Shown here piece after piece: positions 9,555 through 20,528 of a stretch of DNA of 64,000 nucleotides. The notes under the pieces were generated by a model. It was not told where the DNA came from. It saw only the letters and a program-made list of their open reading frames with translations, and did no database searches. The position numbers were made by a program, and so were the translations under genes. Source of the stretch: Limonium bicolor (Eukaryota; Streptophyta; Magnoliopsida; Caryophyllales; Plumbaginaceae); assembly GCA_023374045.1 (NCBI GenBank), contig CM041782.1:253293810-253357809 (forward strand). Reading direction: 5' to 3'. Each line of letters opens with the position of its first letter. Position 1 is the stretch's first letter.

Positions 9555-11709
9555 CTAGGTGCTTCGTCATTCTTGATAGTTGTGTATCCGCTCTTTGTTA
9601 CTTTTCGCAGGTCTAAGTGTAAATTTACAAATTATCTCCTTCGGTCAGAGTTATGCCGTTTATTTTACCTTTGAATGTGGTCTCACCGGAGTCGTGTAAA
9701 ATGACACGCTCGTTCACTCGTGGTTTTCCGCTCAAGACACTCTCGTGAATTTCACTCAGAGACTAGTTCACACGCTTAAACGAAATATTAAAGATGATGA
9801 TCCTGAACTCAGATTGCCCCCAGTATTGACCTGGGGTTTATGACAACACTTAAACAGATGTGGATTTTGGAATGCTTTGTGGATATTATGGGATAGTCTA
9901 TGGTGTGAGGATGGACATATTCACCCTTTTAGAAACAAAAGACAAGTCGTTCTATTCCATAGTCGGGAAATGATTACTCTGTGATCCCTTAATAAAAACA
10001 TTTTTTTTGTTTTTGTTTTGTTGAATGAATGCACAAAAAATTATGCTCTAATTCACGAATGGAAAGATAACATCAAAAGTTGTGATCCAAAATGATAAAT
10101 GAAGCTAACTACCATAAAAGTTAGAAGAATGATTGAGAAAAGAAAACTACTAAATCGAGAAAACTTCTGAAATAGTGATGTTGAACAGTCTGATGCCAAC
10201 GTGTTGAAGACTCGAGCTGTTGACCGTCGGGGCACCATTGACCATGATTGTCTTCCTTCCAAACTTCGAGTAGGCCCTGTAAAATGTTTGAACTAGGAAT
10301 GCCTACGGGTTATGTAGGAAGTAACTGGGCCTGAGTCATCGCCAAACTGAGAGTGAAGTGCATAGATTAGAGTGATATATTCCTAGACTAGAGCGGTCAT
10401 GTAGGTATGACTCCAGAAATTGAGCAAACAAGCTGAAAGAAATCACAAGGACCGTGAATGGGCCACTGGGCCGAGGGATAAGCCTTGAGGTCTAAATTCG
10501 TTTGATACTCTTGTTGGGCCATGAAGCCGGAAACTGAAATGAATGAGCTATGCAAACCATCTTGGATTCAAATGTTTTATGGGCCAAAATTCTGGATTGA
10601 GAACGAAGCTCATGGGCCAAAACTATGAATTGGTCTATGGGCTCAAATGGAATGAGTTATGAGTGTGGTACTTGGGCCAGAATGACTGCTCTATATGTGA
10701 GCTGGAATTCGGGCCGAGTGATTTTGGTTGGGCCTAAAAGATGACACCTAGATCTAGGGTTTTGGGTTAGGGTCATGATAAGAAGTCTACCTAGACTAGA
10801 ACGAGCCCTTGGGCCGAAATGTGTTTGGGCCTGAAGTAAAGCACATGAGCTGGAATGGTCCCTAAATCACAAATGGGCTTAACTTTCTTTGGGCCAGAGA
10901 AGATGGTTGCTAAGCAGAAAAAGATTTTATTTTCAGAACTTGTGGGTTATTTCAAGTTCAGGTGGATTTCTTTTTTTTGGGGCCTAGAACTAATTGGATA
11001 ATTCAAATTGGGCCAGAAGAGAAATCACCTAAGTCTAAGCTTTTGGGCCGAAGCCCGAATGACTCACATATTAAACCAAACAGGACCTCTAGGCCGCAAA
11101 CAAGCAGAGCCGCCAATTCGGGTTAGGCTAGGTTGATGTAGGAGAAGTTCCTATCAATCTCTAGGCTGGGTAGTGGGCCGATCATACAAGCAAACAAGGC
11201 CCACACAAATTCAACATGTCCATACTTGGCGTTTAAATCAAACTAGGTATGGGTCGATCCGGAGAGGTGCTTGGGGCATGGGCCCAGGTCACCTCAAAGG
11301 AATAGGGCTTGCACGCTATTCCCTTTGGGCTTCCCCACTTTTTTCACATCACCTGAAGGTGTGCGTCTGCGGCCGGGTCTTTGACTGACCAAACAATGGG
11401 CTAGGTAAGGACACTGCCAGGAAAACGCTAAGGGCTAAGGCCCAGGTATTAAGGGGATGTGGTTAGACGACATCCTCCTCTTTTCCCCCGCTTATTCACA
11501 TCACCTAAAAGGTGTGAGTCCCTGACAGGGGACCCTCAAACGGTTCCCGAGATGAAATCAGCTTTAGGTGGACCTCGCTCTCATATGATGCAGGGGGCAA
11601 AAATTTAAAGTGCGCACGAAGTAAACAACAATGTAACAAAGCCATAATAAACAATTTTTCAAGTTAAGCCCTCTTTCTTAAAATTAAACAAGTTAAAATT
11701 AAGAATTTA
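9555..11709 (-). repeat. E3 leader/internal segment, left copy
   Basis: Nearly identical to 16557-18715. It is non-coding, with many GGGCC motifs between about 10445 and 11130 and a polypurine-like sequence at about 9818-9832 (minus AATACTGGGGGCAA). A 69-codon frame (10053-10262) is repeated in the other copy but has no recognisable domain. Confidence 0.8.
10445..11130. repeat. Dispersed TGGGCC/GGGCC motif cluster (left copy)
   Basis: TGGGCC or GGGCC recurs roughly every 20-60 bp through this AT-rich stretch, on one strand. TGGGCY is the plant site II/TCP-binding motif; binding is inference. The same cluster lies at about 17460-18180. Confidence 0.6.
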
Positions 11710-11727
11710 TCCCCAGCAGAGTCGCCA
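11710..11727 (-). other. E3 primer-binding site, left copy
   Basis: The minus strand reads TGGCGACTCTGCTGGGGA, three bases inside the LTR. The 18-mer is of the kind seen in Tat/Ogre elements. The tRNA is not assigned. Confidence 0.75.
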
Positions 11728-11730
11728 GTC

Positions 11731-13519
11731 TGTGAGCCTCGATTTTAAACCCTATCCTCTGTGGATTAGTTGATTGGGATCTAGTCGGGTTTAGGTCCAC
11801 TTATAACCTAAGATTAATAACTATGTCATTAAAACAATAATTATTAAAACTTAAGCTAGCTCACTGGAACCTATTATGAGTCGCCACCTAATTTTAACCT
11901 AGATCAGATTAGGAAAGGAGAGTTCGGGTTCGGGGGCTTGATATTCGACTTATTTAGGGTTCAATTACTTTCATTACCCTTCCTAGGTCGTTTTTCCTCT
12001 ACTTGGTTATTTACGGCTTATTACGAGTCGTTTTAACCTAAGTGCGCGAGCTTCTGTTTTTTTGTGTTTTTTAGCATTTTTGACGGAAAACTAAAGTGGA
12101 AATTTAAATTACCTAAACTAGGGTTTCGGAGGCAGAATTAGGTCAAATTTTGTTTCCGTCCGTGGCCACGGACCTAATGTCCGAGACCACGGACCCTAGT
12201 TAACCTATATGAAAATAAAAGTCGAATTAAACAGAAAACAGAAAGTTGTAAAGTCCGGGGCCACGGACAGGCCGTCCGTGGGCCAGGACATTATTAGAAA
12301 AACCTAAATTTTTAAAATTTAAAAAATCTCGCCGCCGTCCGTGGGCGTCCGGGCTTACGGACAAGGAGTCCGGGACCCCGGACATGACGTCCGTGGGTGC
12401 GGACCGCCCTCGGACGGCGGGCGTTAAGGCTGTTCCCGAAGGTGTTTTCGACTCAAATTTTATGGGTGTGTAGCCTGAAAGATGTACAAGACGTTAGTGA
12501 TTTAAAGTTTTCAATTTGAGTTCGAATTAAGCACGAAACTTAGTAAACAAGTTATTGGACAGAAGCTTAAACAAACAGCAATACAGAAGCGTACGAAGGT
12601 TAGTTTGAGCCCAAAATTTGAAAGAGAGTTAATAAGGTCGTGGGGAATTAGAAAAGTAGAGTTGCAACCTGTTTTACCTTCGAATTCAAGGTGATTCTTC
12701 ACACCGGGATTCGTCGAGTGCTTCGTTGACGGCAGACCGAAAGGATTTCGAACCAAGCTTCTGGTTGTTGGTTGTTCTTGCTGTTCTTCACGTTTTGGTG
12801 GTGTTTGTGGGGTTTTGATGACTATTGATGCTTGGGGATTGGAAAACGTGTTTAGATGGTGATTTCGGGGGATTTTCGGTATGATTTGGGTGGCCGGGTG
12901 TTGGAAAACGTGAGAGAGAGTGAGGAGGCTGTGTTTTTTGATTCTCTAGGGTTCTTGAGCATATGAGGTTCTGATTTTATCCAAAAACCTATCCCCTTAT
13001 ATAGACTTTCTTAAAGATAAAGAAAATCTAGTAAAAGTAAGATTTTTTGACATTTTAGTTAAGAGACTTCCCAAAGGAATTTTGCTATGAAATTTTAACC
13101 ACGTGTCAAGGATGGAAATTATGAATTTTCTGAAGTGGAATCGGATTTTTTTAAATGTTGGAATATTTTTAAATTGAATTTCTCGTCAGATTCAGTCAGA
13201 AATTGCTAGAAAATTATTGGAAACTCGAAAAATCAAAATTCCAACGCCATTATGCTTAGAATGTCATCCTCTATCATGGGTTAAAATATCAAAGCATTTC
13301 AAGCTGATTTGGGCATCCTTTGGAGGAGAGAGAAAGCTTATAGGAGGTCTCAGGAGCCTCTAAAGATTACCAAAACGCCCCTGAAAATGACGAAGCTGCT
13401 CCTCATGCCATGGGATGTGCCGCTCGAGCCGGAATCCCTCACTACTCGATTAAAACGCCCCTCACATCACCACGACCTCGTGGACCCTAACCAGGGGGGT
13501 CAAAATTTTGGGTACAACA
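11731..13519 (-). repeat. E3 LTR, middle copy (1789 bp)
   Basis: On the element strand it runs from TGTTGTACCCAAAATTTTG (at 13519) to GAGGCTCACA (at 11731). It serves as 3' LTR to the unit on its right and 5' LTR to the truncated unit on its left. It contains the dyad array at 12159-12404 and no gene. Confidence 0.85.
12159..12404. repeat. GTCCG-N6-CGGAC dyad array in the E3 LTR
   Basis: Sixteen-base dyads start at 12159, 12180, 12253, 12274, 12347, 12368 and 12389. Neighbours within a cluster are 21 bp apart and clusters are 94 bp apart (73 bp between the last of one and the first of the next). GTCCG and CGGAC are kept in most units while the central six bases vary; the first is a perfect palindrome, GTCCGTGGCCACGGAC. 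An extra half-site GTCCG lies at 12337, 10 bp before 12347. The same array, with small changes, is at about 19166-19411. Confidence 0.9.
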
Positions 13520-13540
13520 GATTGCCCCCCGTCAACTAGA
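13520..13540 (-). other. E3 polypurine tract
   Basis: The minus strand reads GTTGACGGGGGGCAATC immediately before the LTR start TGTTG, the expected site for second-strand priming. Confidence 0.7.
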
Positions 13541-13621
13541 CTTTGTAATGAAGATGAAAAGACTAGTTGATGCCTGAGTGATACCCCAAAATTTTGGATC
13601 TTAAAAGTCCCTACATGCAGA

Positions 13622-14211
13622 TTGTGTCGAGCTATTCTAAGGTGCTGGCCACCTAAAGTGATGAAAATGATGTCAAGCTATTCTAAGGCGTTGACTACCT
13701 AAAATGATGAAAATGGAGTAATGTCAAGCGATTCTAAGGCGTTGACAACCTAAAAGACGAAGTAATGTCAAGCGATTCTAAGGCGTTGACAACCTAAAAG
13801 ACAAAGTAATGTCAAGCAATTCTAAGGCGTTGACAACCTAAAAGACGAAGTAAGTAATGTCAAGCGATTCTAAGGCGTTGACGACCTAAAAGAAGAAGTA
13901 ATGTCAAGCGATTCTAAGGCGTTGACAACCTAAAAGACGAAGTAATGTCAAGCGATTCTAAGCGTTGATAACCTAAAAGACGAAGTAATGTCAAGCGATT
14001 CTAAGGCGTTGACAACCTAAAAGACGAAGTAATGTCAAGCGATTCTAAGGCGTTGACAACCTAAAAGACGAAGTAATGTCAAGCGATTCTAAGGCGTTGA
14101 CAACCTAAAAGACGAAGTAATGTCAAGCGATTCTAAGGCGTTGACAACCTAAAAGACGAAGAAGTAATGTCAAGCGATTCTAAGGCGTTGACAACCTAAA
14201 AGACGATGTAA
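13622..14211. repeat. Tandem array of a ~44 bp unit, about 12-13 copies
   Basis: Units begin GTCAAGCGATTCTAAGG at 13672, 13724, 13767, 13811, 13859, 13903, 13947, 13990, 14034, 14078, 14122 and 14168, with a degenerate one from about 13622. Each holds a small dyad (GTCAA...TTGAC) and ends in a purine-rich AAAGACGAAGTAAT. Copies are nearly identical. This is the kind of array described in the 3' untranslated part of Tat/Ogre elements. Confidence 0.95.
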
Positions 14212-14215
14212 TGTG

Positions 14216-14840
14216 TAGATGCAAGAATGTTGATGATGCTCGGATGCTTCTGGGGACCGAAACCCGTGCCAATGCTCCTGGCTGGACCCAATGTGGACTT
14301 ATTGCCATCGCCCCCCAAGCCGGTGTGCAGGGATAACTCCTGGTAAAAACCTTGGGGACTTATTGCCTTTGCCCACCATTCGTTGATCCCGAAAATAAGT
14401 TGACATCGCAAAGGAGGATTTATTGCCATCACCTCGCCAACTTTTCTGTCGCCAGGTCTTGTGACGCGCCTGGATAATGCAGATGGATGATATGAAGATG
14501 ATGCAAATGAAAGTGATGCAAATGTAGATGATGAAAATGATGCAAATGAAAGTGATGCAAATGTAGATGACGAAAATGATGAAAATGAAAGTGATGCAAA
14601 TGTAGATGACGAAAATGATGAAAATGATATGGTTGATATGAAAATGACGTTCGGATGCTTCTGGGGACCGAAACCCGTTCCAATGCTCCTTGTTGGTATA
14701 CTATGGGGACTTATTGCCTCTGCCCACCAACTGGAGTGCGGGGATAACTTCTAGATTACCAAGGGGACTTATTGCCACTGCCCACTAGTTGTTTCTCCCA
14801 AGAAGTTGACATGAAGATGGGGACTTATTGCCTCTGCCCC
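14216..14840. repeat. Second repeat domain of E3: GGGGACTTATTGCC modules and GATGATGCAAATGA repeats
   Basis: Two copies of a block starting CGGATGCTTCTGGGGACCG lie at about 14240 and 14651, separated by a GATGATGCAAATGAAAGTG short-period array (about 14480-14640). (G)GGGACTTATTGCC(T/A) recurs at about 14292, 14365, 14707, 14765 and 14819. Reading frames here are repeat artefacts. Confidence 0.85.
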
Positions 14841-15225
14841 GCCAACTTAGATCACGCTCTGTCTCGTACTTGTCTCGCACTGAAGATGATACTAGGTCTC
14901 GTACTGGTCTCGCACTGGATGATGATAGGTATCGCACTGATGAAGATGATGGGTCTCGTACTGACGAAATTGATGGTCTCGCACTGATGAAGATGCTTGG
15001 TCTCGCACTGAAGTCTCGTACTAAATGGATGAAGAAAAAGCTGGATTCCGCACCGATTCTGGGTCGCACACTGAATGAAGATGTCTTGTACTAAAGTCTC
15101 GAAAATGATGGGTCTCGCACTGATGAAGATGGTTGGTCTCGTACTGAATGAGGAAACTGTAGGGCCTCGCACTGTTTGGGTCTCGAACTAAATTGAGTTA
15201 GGAAGATAATGGTCTCGTGCAAATG
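14841..15225. repeat. Third repeat domain of E3: GGTCTCG(C/T)ACTG repeats
   Basis: About fifteen imperfect copies of TCTCG(C/T)ACTG, many followed by ATGAAGATG, at irregular 14-60 bp spacing. It follows directly on the second repeat domain. 15226-15630 holds no further recognised feature. Confidence 0.85.
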
Positions 15226-15635
15226 ATGAAAACTGATTACTGGAGTGCCAAACATGGCAATGATGATAAGATGTATGCAATCAAAATATATGAAAGATAC
15301 TCGTTCAAAACAGGAAACTGTTGGAAAAGGTGCCGAACTTGGCAATGCTTGAGAAAAACCCTGCTGAAAAAGGAAAGTGAAATGATCATTTCCTAACTAA
15401 AAATTTCAAATCCGCAATTTGCTTCTTGAAAAATGAACATGCCATTGGTGGAAGTGTGTGGTGTTTGTTGTGGTGCTAAAGGCTTTTGCCGGTGTTCCAG
15501 ATTTGTGATAGACCAGGGATTGGGTTGTGATTTATGATGGGCTTGAGAGTGTGTGTGTGGTGGTAAGGGCTTATGCGTGTCTGTGGTGGGATGGTGGTGC
15601 TCAAGCTTTGGGTTTCAATTGGTGTTGACATGGCG

Positions 15636-15737
15636 ATTGTTGGAACCAACAATTGCCCCCAGTATTTTTCCTTAGGACAATCCGAGCTAGAGTTCATGGC
15701 AATCGATCTTTCCGATCGATTGCCCCCAGTATTTTCT
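15636..15737. other. Two perfect inverted repeats each abutting a TTGCCCCCAGTATTTT sequence
   Basis: ATTGTTGG-AA-CCAACAAT (15636-15653) is directly followed by TGCCCCCAGTATTTTT. CAATCGATC-N5-GATCGATTG (15700-15722) is directly followed by CCCCCAGTATTTTC. On the element strand these are extra polypurine-like tracts (AATACTGGGGGCAA), similar to the true tract at 13520 and to sequences at about 9818 and 16818. Confidence 0.8.
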
Positions 15738-16556
15738 TTGATTAAACGTGCGAACAAGTCTCATCCTCACAGGGTTGAGGCTTATTCTTTGATGTGGTGC
15801 TTCCTAACCTACACTCGATGTGGTCGGTGTTTACACTCATTTCTCGCTCATGGTCATAATTTCTAAACCATTGAATTCGATATTTGATGGATTTACGCAT
15901 TTGATCTGTTACTTTCACGTGATTGGACACACAACTATCAAGTCGGAAGTCTTTAAAGCTTATAACGTGGCCATAGGGTGTGATTAAAGACGACGGGATC
16001 ATGGAGGGATATTTGAGGTATGTGGAGCTTAAATGGGTGACCAAAGCTGCAACTTGCGTCTTCTCTCAGATTCATCTTTATTGTCTTGAAGTTGTCTGAC
16101 TGCTTCGTGTTGACGTTGTTTTCGAGCTTCTGGACCTGGACTTTTGGAGTTGTCCTTTACACCATTTCTCTTTTTTGTCATTTGGACTTCTTCGAGGCGC
16201 TTCGGGTTTGCCTTTTTTTTCTTTATCCTTTCTTGACTTTGCCTTCGGGGTTCTTGTGTTTCCCGGTTTTGGGCTTCGAGAGCTGTTTTGATGTGAGCTC
16301 TTTGGATCCTGTGTCACTCTGGACCATTTGCGGATCACTTTGTCATGCTGACAGCGGCGTTGCTTCTTTGGACTGACGAGAACGTTATCTGAGAGCCAGA
16401 CTCCTCGCGTCCTTTGGTCACCGGGTCGGACATTCATCGTTGGCTGGGTTATTTTGTGGAGTTCATAATATCGAAAAGGAATATATGAAAGGCTCAGCGG
16501 GGGTGCCTAGGGTTTAATGTCAGGGTTCACAAGCTTTTGGCTACGTGGTGTTGTAC

Positions 16557-18715
16557 CTAGGTGCTTCGTCATTCTTGATAGTTGTGTATCCGCTCTTTGT
16601 TACTTTTCGCAGGTCTAAGAGTAAATTTACAAATTATCTCCTTCGGTCAGAGTTATGCCGTTTATTTTACCTTTGAATGTGGTCTCACCGGAGTCGTGTA
16701 AAAATGACACGCTCGTTCACTCGTGGTTTTTCCGCTCAAGACACTCTCGTGAATTTCACTCAGAGACTAGTTCACACGCTTAAACGAAATATTAAAGATG
16801 ATGATCCTGAACTCAGATTGCCCCCAGTATTGACCTGGGGTTTATGACAACACTTAAACAGATGTGGATTTTGGAATGCTTTGTGGATATTATGGGATAG
16901 TCTATGGTGTGAGGACGGACATATTCACCCTTTTAGAAACAAAAGACAAGTCGTTCTATTCCATAGTCGGGAAATGATTACTCTGTGATCCCTTAATAAA
17001 AACATTTTTTTTTGTTTTTGTTTTGTTGAATGAATGCACAAAAATTATGCTCTAATTCACGAATGGAAAGATAACATCAAAAGTTGTGATCCAAAATGGT
17101 AAATGAAGCTAACTACCATAAAAGTTAGAAGAATGATTGAGAAAAGAAAACTACTAAATCGAGAAAACTTCTGAAATAGTGATGTTGAACAGTCTGATGC
17201 CAACGTGTTGAAGACTCGAGCTGTTGACCGTCGGGGCACCATTGACCATGATTGTCTTCCTTCCAAACTTCGAGTAGGCCCTGTAAAATGTCTGAACTAG
17301 GAATGCCTACGGGTTATGTAGGAAGTAACTGGGCCTGAGTCATCGCCAAACTGAGAGTGAAGTGCATAGATTAGAGTGATATATTCCTAGACTAGAGCGG
17401 TCATGTAGGTATGACTCCAGAAATTGAGCAAACAAGCTGAAAGAAATCACAAGGACCGTGAATGGGCCACTGGGCCGAGAGATAAGCCTTGAGGTCTAAA
17501 TTCGTTTGATACTCTTGTTGGGCCATGAAGCCGGAAACTGAAATGAATGAGCTATGCAAACCATCTTGGATTCAAATGTTTTATGGGCCAAAATTCTGGA
17601 TTGAGAACGAAGCTCATGGGCCAAAACTATGAATTGGTCTATGGGCTCAAATGGAATGAGTTATGAGTGTGGTACTTGGGCCAGAATGACTGCTCTATAT
17701 GTGAGCTGGAATTCGGGCCGAGTGATTTTGGTTGGGCCTAAAAGATGACACCTAGATCTAGGGTTTTGGGTTAGGGTCATGATAAGAAGTCTACCTAGAC
17801 TAGAACGAGCCCTTGGGCCGAAATGTGTTTGGGCCTGAAGTAAAGCACATGAGCTGGAATGGTCCCTAAATCACAAATGGGCTTAACTTTCTTTGGGCAA
17901 GAGAAGATGGTTGCTAAGCAGAAAAAGATTTTATTTTCAGAACTTGTGGGTTATTTCAAGTTCAGGTGGATTTCTTTTTTTTGGGCCTAGAACTAATTGG
18001 ATAATTCAAATTGGGCCAGAAGAGAAATCACCTAAGTCTAAGCTTTTGGGCCGAAGCCCGAATGACTCACATATTAAACCAAACAGGACCTCTAGGCCGC
18101 AAACAAGCAGAGCCGCCAATTCGGGTTGGGCTAGGTTGATGTAGGAGAAGTTCCTATCAATCTCTAGGCTGGGTAGTGGGACGATCATACAAGCAAACAA
18201 GGCCCACACAAATTCAACATGTCCATACTTGGCGTTTAAATCAAACTAGGTATGGGTCGATCCGGAGAGGTGCTTGGGGCATGGGCCCAGGTCACCTCAA
18301 AGGAATAGGGCTTGCACGCTATTCCCTTTGGGCTTCCCCACTTTTTTCACATCACCTGAAGGTGTGCGTCTGCGGCCGGGTCTTTGACTGACCAAACAAT
18401 GGGCTAGGTAAGGACACTGCCAGGAAAACGCTTGGGGCTAAGGCCCAGGTATTAAGGGGATGTGGTTAGACGACATCCTCCTCTTTTCCCCCGCTTATTC
18501 ACATCACCTAAAAGGTGTGAGTCCCTGACAGGGGACCCTCAAACGGTTCCCGAGATGAAATCAGTTTAGGTGGACCCTCGCTCTCATATGATGCAGGGGT
18601 GCAAAAATTTAAAGTGCGCACGAAAGTAAACAACAAAGTAACAAAGCCATAAATAAACAATTTTTCAAGTTAATTCCTCTTTCTTAAAATTAAACAAGTT
18701 AAAATTAAGAATTTA
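16557..18715 (-). repeat. E3 leader/internal segment, right copy
   Basis: Right copy of 9555-11709, differing by scattered single bases and 1-2 base indels. It is the uninterrupted version of the T2 insertion site (CCTAGGTGCTTCG at 16556-16568). The stretch 15740-16556 to its left is unique E3 internal sequence with no recognised gene; a basic K/R/S-rich frame at 16078-16437 (minus) has no recognisable domain. Confidence 0.85.
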
Positions 18716-18733
18716 TCCCCAGCAGAGTCGCCA
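18716..18733 (-). other. E3 primer-binding site, right copy
   Basis: Same 18-mer as at 11710-11727 (minus TGGCGACTCTGCTGGGGA), three bases inside the 5' LTR. Confidence 0.75.
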
Positions 18734-18736
18734 GTC

Positions 18737-20528
18737 TGTGAGCCTCGATTTTAAACCCTATCCTATGTGGATTAAGTTGATTGGGATCTAGTCGGGTTTT
18801 AGGTCCACTTATAACCTAAGATTAATAACTATGTCATTAAAACAATAATTATTAAAACTTAAGCTAGCTCACTGGAACCTATTATGAGTCGCCAACTAAT
18901 TTTAACCTAGATCAGATTAGGAAAGGAGAGTTCGGGTTCGGGGGCTTGATATTCGACTTATTTAGGGTTCAATTACTTTCATTACCCTTCCTAGGTTTTT
19001 TTCCTCTACTTGGTTTATTTACGGCTTATTACGAGTCGTTTTAACCTAAGTGCGCGAGCTTCTATTTTTTTGTGTTTTTTAGCATTTTTTGACGGAAAAC
19101 TAAAGTGGAAATTTAAATTACCTAAACTAGGGTTTCGGAGGCAGAATTAGGTCAAATTTTGTTTCCGTTCGTGGCCACGGACCTAATGTCCGAGACCACG
19201 GACCCTAGTTAACCTATATGAAAATAAAAGTCGAATTAAACAGAAAACAGAAAGTTGTAAAGTCCGGGGCCACGGACAGGCCGTCCGTGGGCCCGGACAT
19301 TATTAGAAAAACCTAAATTTTTAAAATTTAAAAAATCTCGCCGCCGTCCGTGGGCGTCCGGGCTTACGGACAAGGAGTCCGGGACCCCGGACATGACGTC
19401 CGTGGGTGCGGACCGCCCTCGGACGGCGGCGTTAAGGCTGTTCCCGAAGGTGTTTTCGACTCAAATTTTATGGGTGTGTAGCCTGAAAGATGTACAAGAC
19501 GTTAGTGATTTAAAGTTTTCAATTTGAGTTCGAATTAAGCACGAAACTTAGTAAACAAGTTATTGGACAGAAGCTTAAACAAACAGCAATACAGAAGCGT
19601 ACGAAGGTTAGTTTGAGCCCAAAATTTGACAGAGAGTTAATAAGGTCGTGTGGAATTAGAAAAGTAGAGTTGCAACCTTTTTACCTTCGAATTCAAGGTG
19701 ATTCTTCACACCGGGATTCGTCGAGTGCTTCGTTGACGGCAGACCCGAAAGGATTTCAACCATGCTTCTGGTTGTTGGTTGTTCTTGCTGTTCTTCACGT
19801 TTTGGTGGTGTTTTGTGGGGTTTTGATGACTATTGATGCTTTGGGGATTGGAAAACGTGTTTAGATGGTGATTTCGGGGGATTTTCGGTATGATTTGGGT
19901 GGCCGGGTGTTGGAAAACGTGAGAGAGAGTGAGGAGGCTGTGTTTTTTGATTCTCTAGGGTTCTTGAGCATATGAGGTTCTGATTTTATCCAAAAACCTA
20001 TCCCCTTATATAGACTTTCTTAAAGATAAAGAAAATCTAGTAAAAGTAAGATTTTTTGACATTTTAGTTAAGAGACTTCCCAAAGGAATTTTGCTATGAA
20101 ATTTTAACCACGTGTCAAGGATGGAAATTATGAATTTTCTGAAGTGGAATCGGATTTTTTTAAATGTTGGAATATTTTTAAATTGAATTTCTCGTCAGAT
20201 TCAGTCAGAAATTGCTAGAAAATTATTGGAAACTCGAAAAATCAAAATTCCAACGCCATTATGCTTAGAATGTCATCCTCTATCATGGGTTAAAATATCA
20301 AAGCATTTCAAGCTGATTTGGGCATCCTTTAGAGGAGAGAGAAAGCTTATAGGAGGTCTCAGGAGCCTCTAAAGATTACCAAAACGCCCCTGAAAATGAC
20401 GAAGCTGCTCCTCATGCCATGGGATGTGCCGCTCAAGCCGGAATCCCTCACTACTCGATTAAAACGCCCCTCACATCACCAGGACCTCGTGGACCCTAAC
20501 CAGGGGGGTCAAAATTTTGGGTATAACA
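18737..20528 (-). repeat. E3 5' LTR, right copy (1792 bp)
   Basis: Matches 11731-13519 closely with scattered substitutions and short indels. It carries the second copy of the GTCCG dyad array (about 19166-19411), in which the first left arm reads GTTCG. Sequence to the right (AAAAG...) belongs to E4. Confidence 0.85.

Larger units (their letters stand above)
9555..20528 (-). mobile_element. E3: non-coding LTR retrotransposon in tandem form (LTR-internal-LTR-internal)
   Basis: Two LTR copies (11731-13519 and 18737-20528) are each followed on the minus strand by the same primer-binding site and the same leader, so 9555-13519 repeats at 16557-20528. The full unit is 11731-20528 (about 8.8 kb). 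The further 9555-11730 is the start of a second internal region sharing the middle LTR. A polypurine tract (minus GACGGGGGGCAATC) abuts the middle LTR at 13520. No gag or pol frame is present; the unique internal part (13520-16556) holds tandem arrays. I read it as a non-autonomous Tat/Ogre-like element that became tandem by LTR recombination, interrupted on the left by T2 and itself inserted into E4. Confidence 0.8.

Noticed and set aside
10053..10262. 69-codon minus frame repeated at 17057-17266
   Set aside because: Its duplication follows from the 4-kb repeat; no domain, no start context, and the surrounding sequence is non-coding.
13622..14211. CRISPR-like array
   Set aside because: Units are contiguous with no unique spacers, in a eukaryotic retroelement.
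16078..16437. Basic 119-codon K/R/S-rich minus frame as a gene
   Set aside because: Low complexity, absent from the other E3 copy, no recognisable nucleic-acid-binding domain.
9555..20528. 4-kb direct repeats as the long LTRs of a LARD-type element
   Set aside because: Primer sites at 11710 and 18716 and the polypurine tract at 13520 place the LTRs at 11731-13519 and 18737-20528; the repeats are LTR plus leader.
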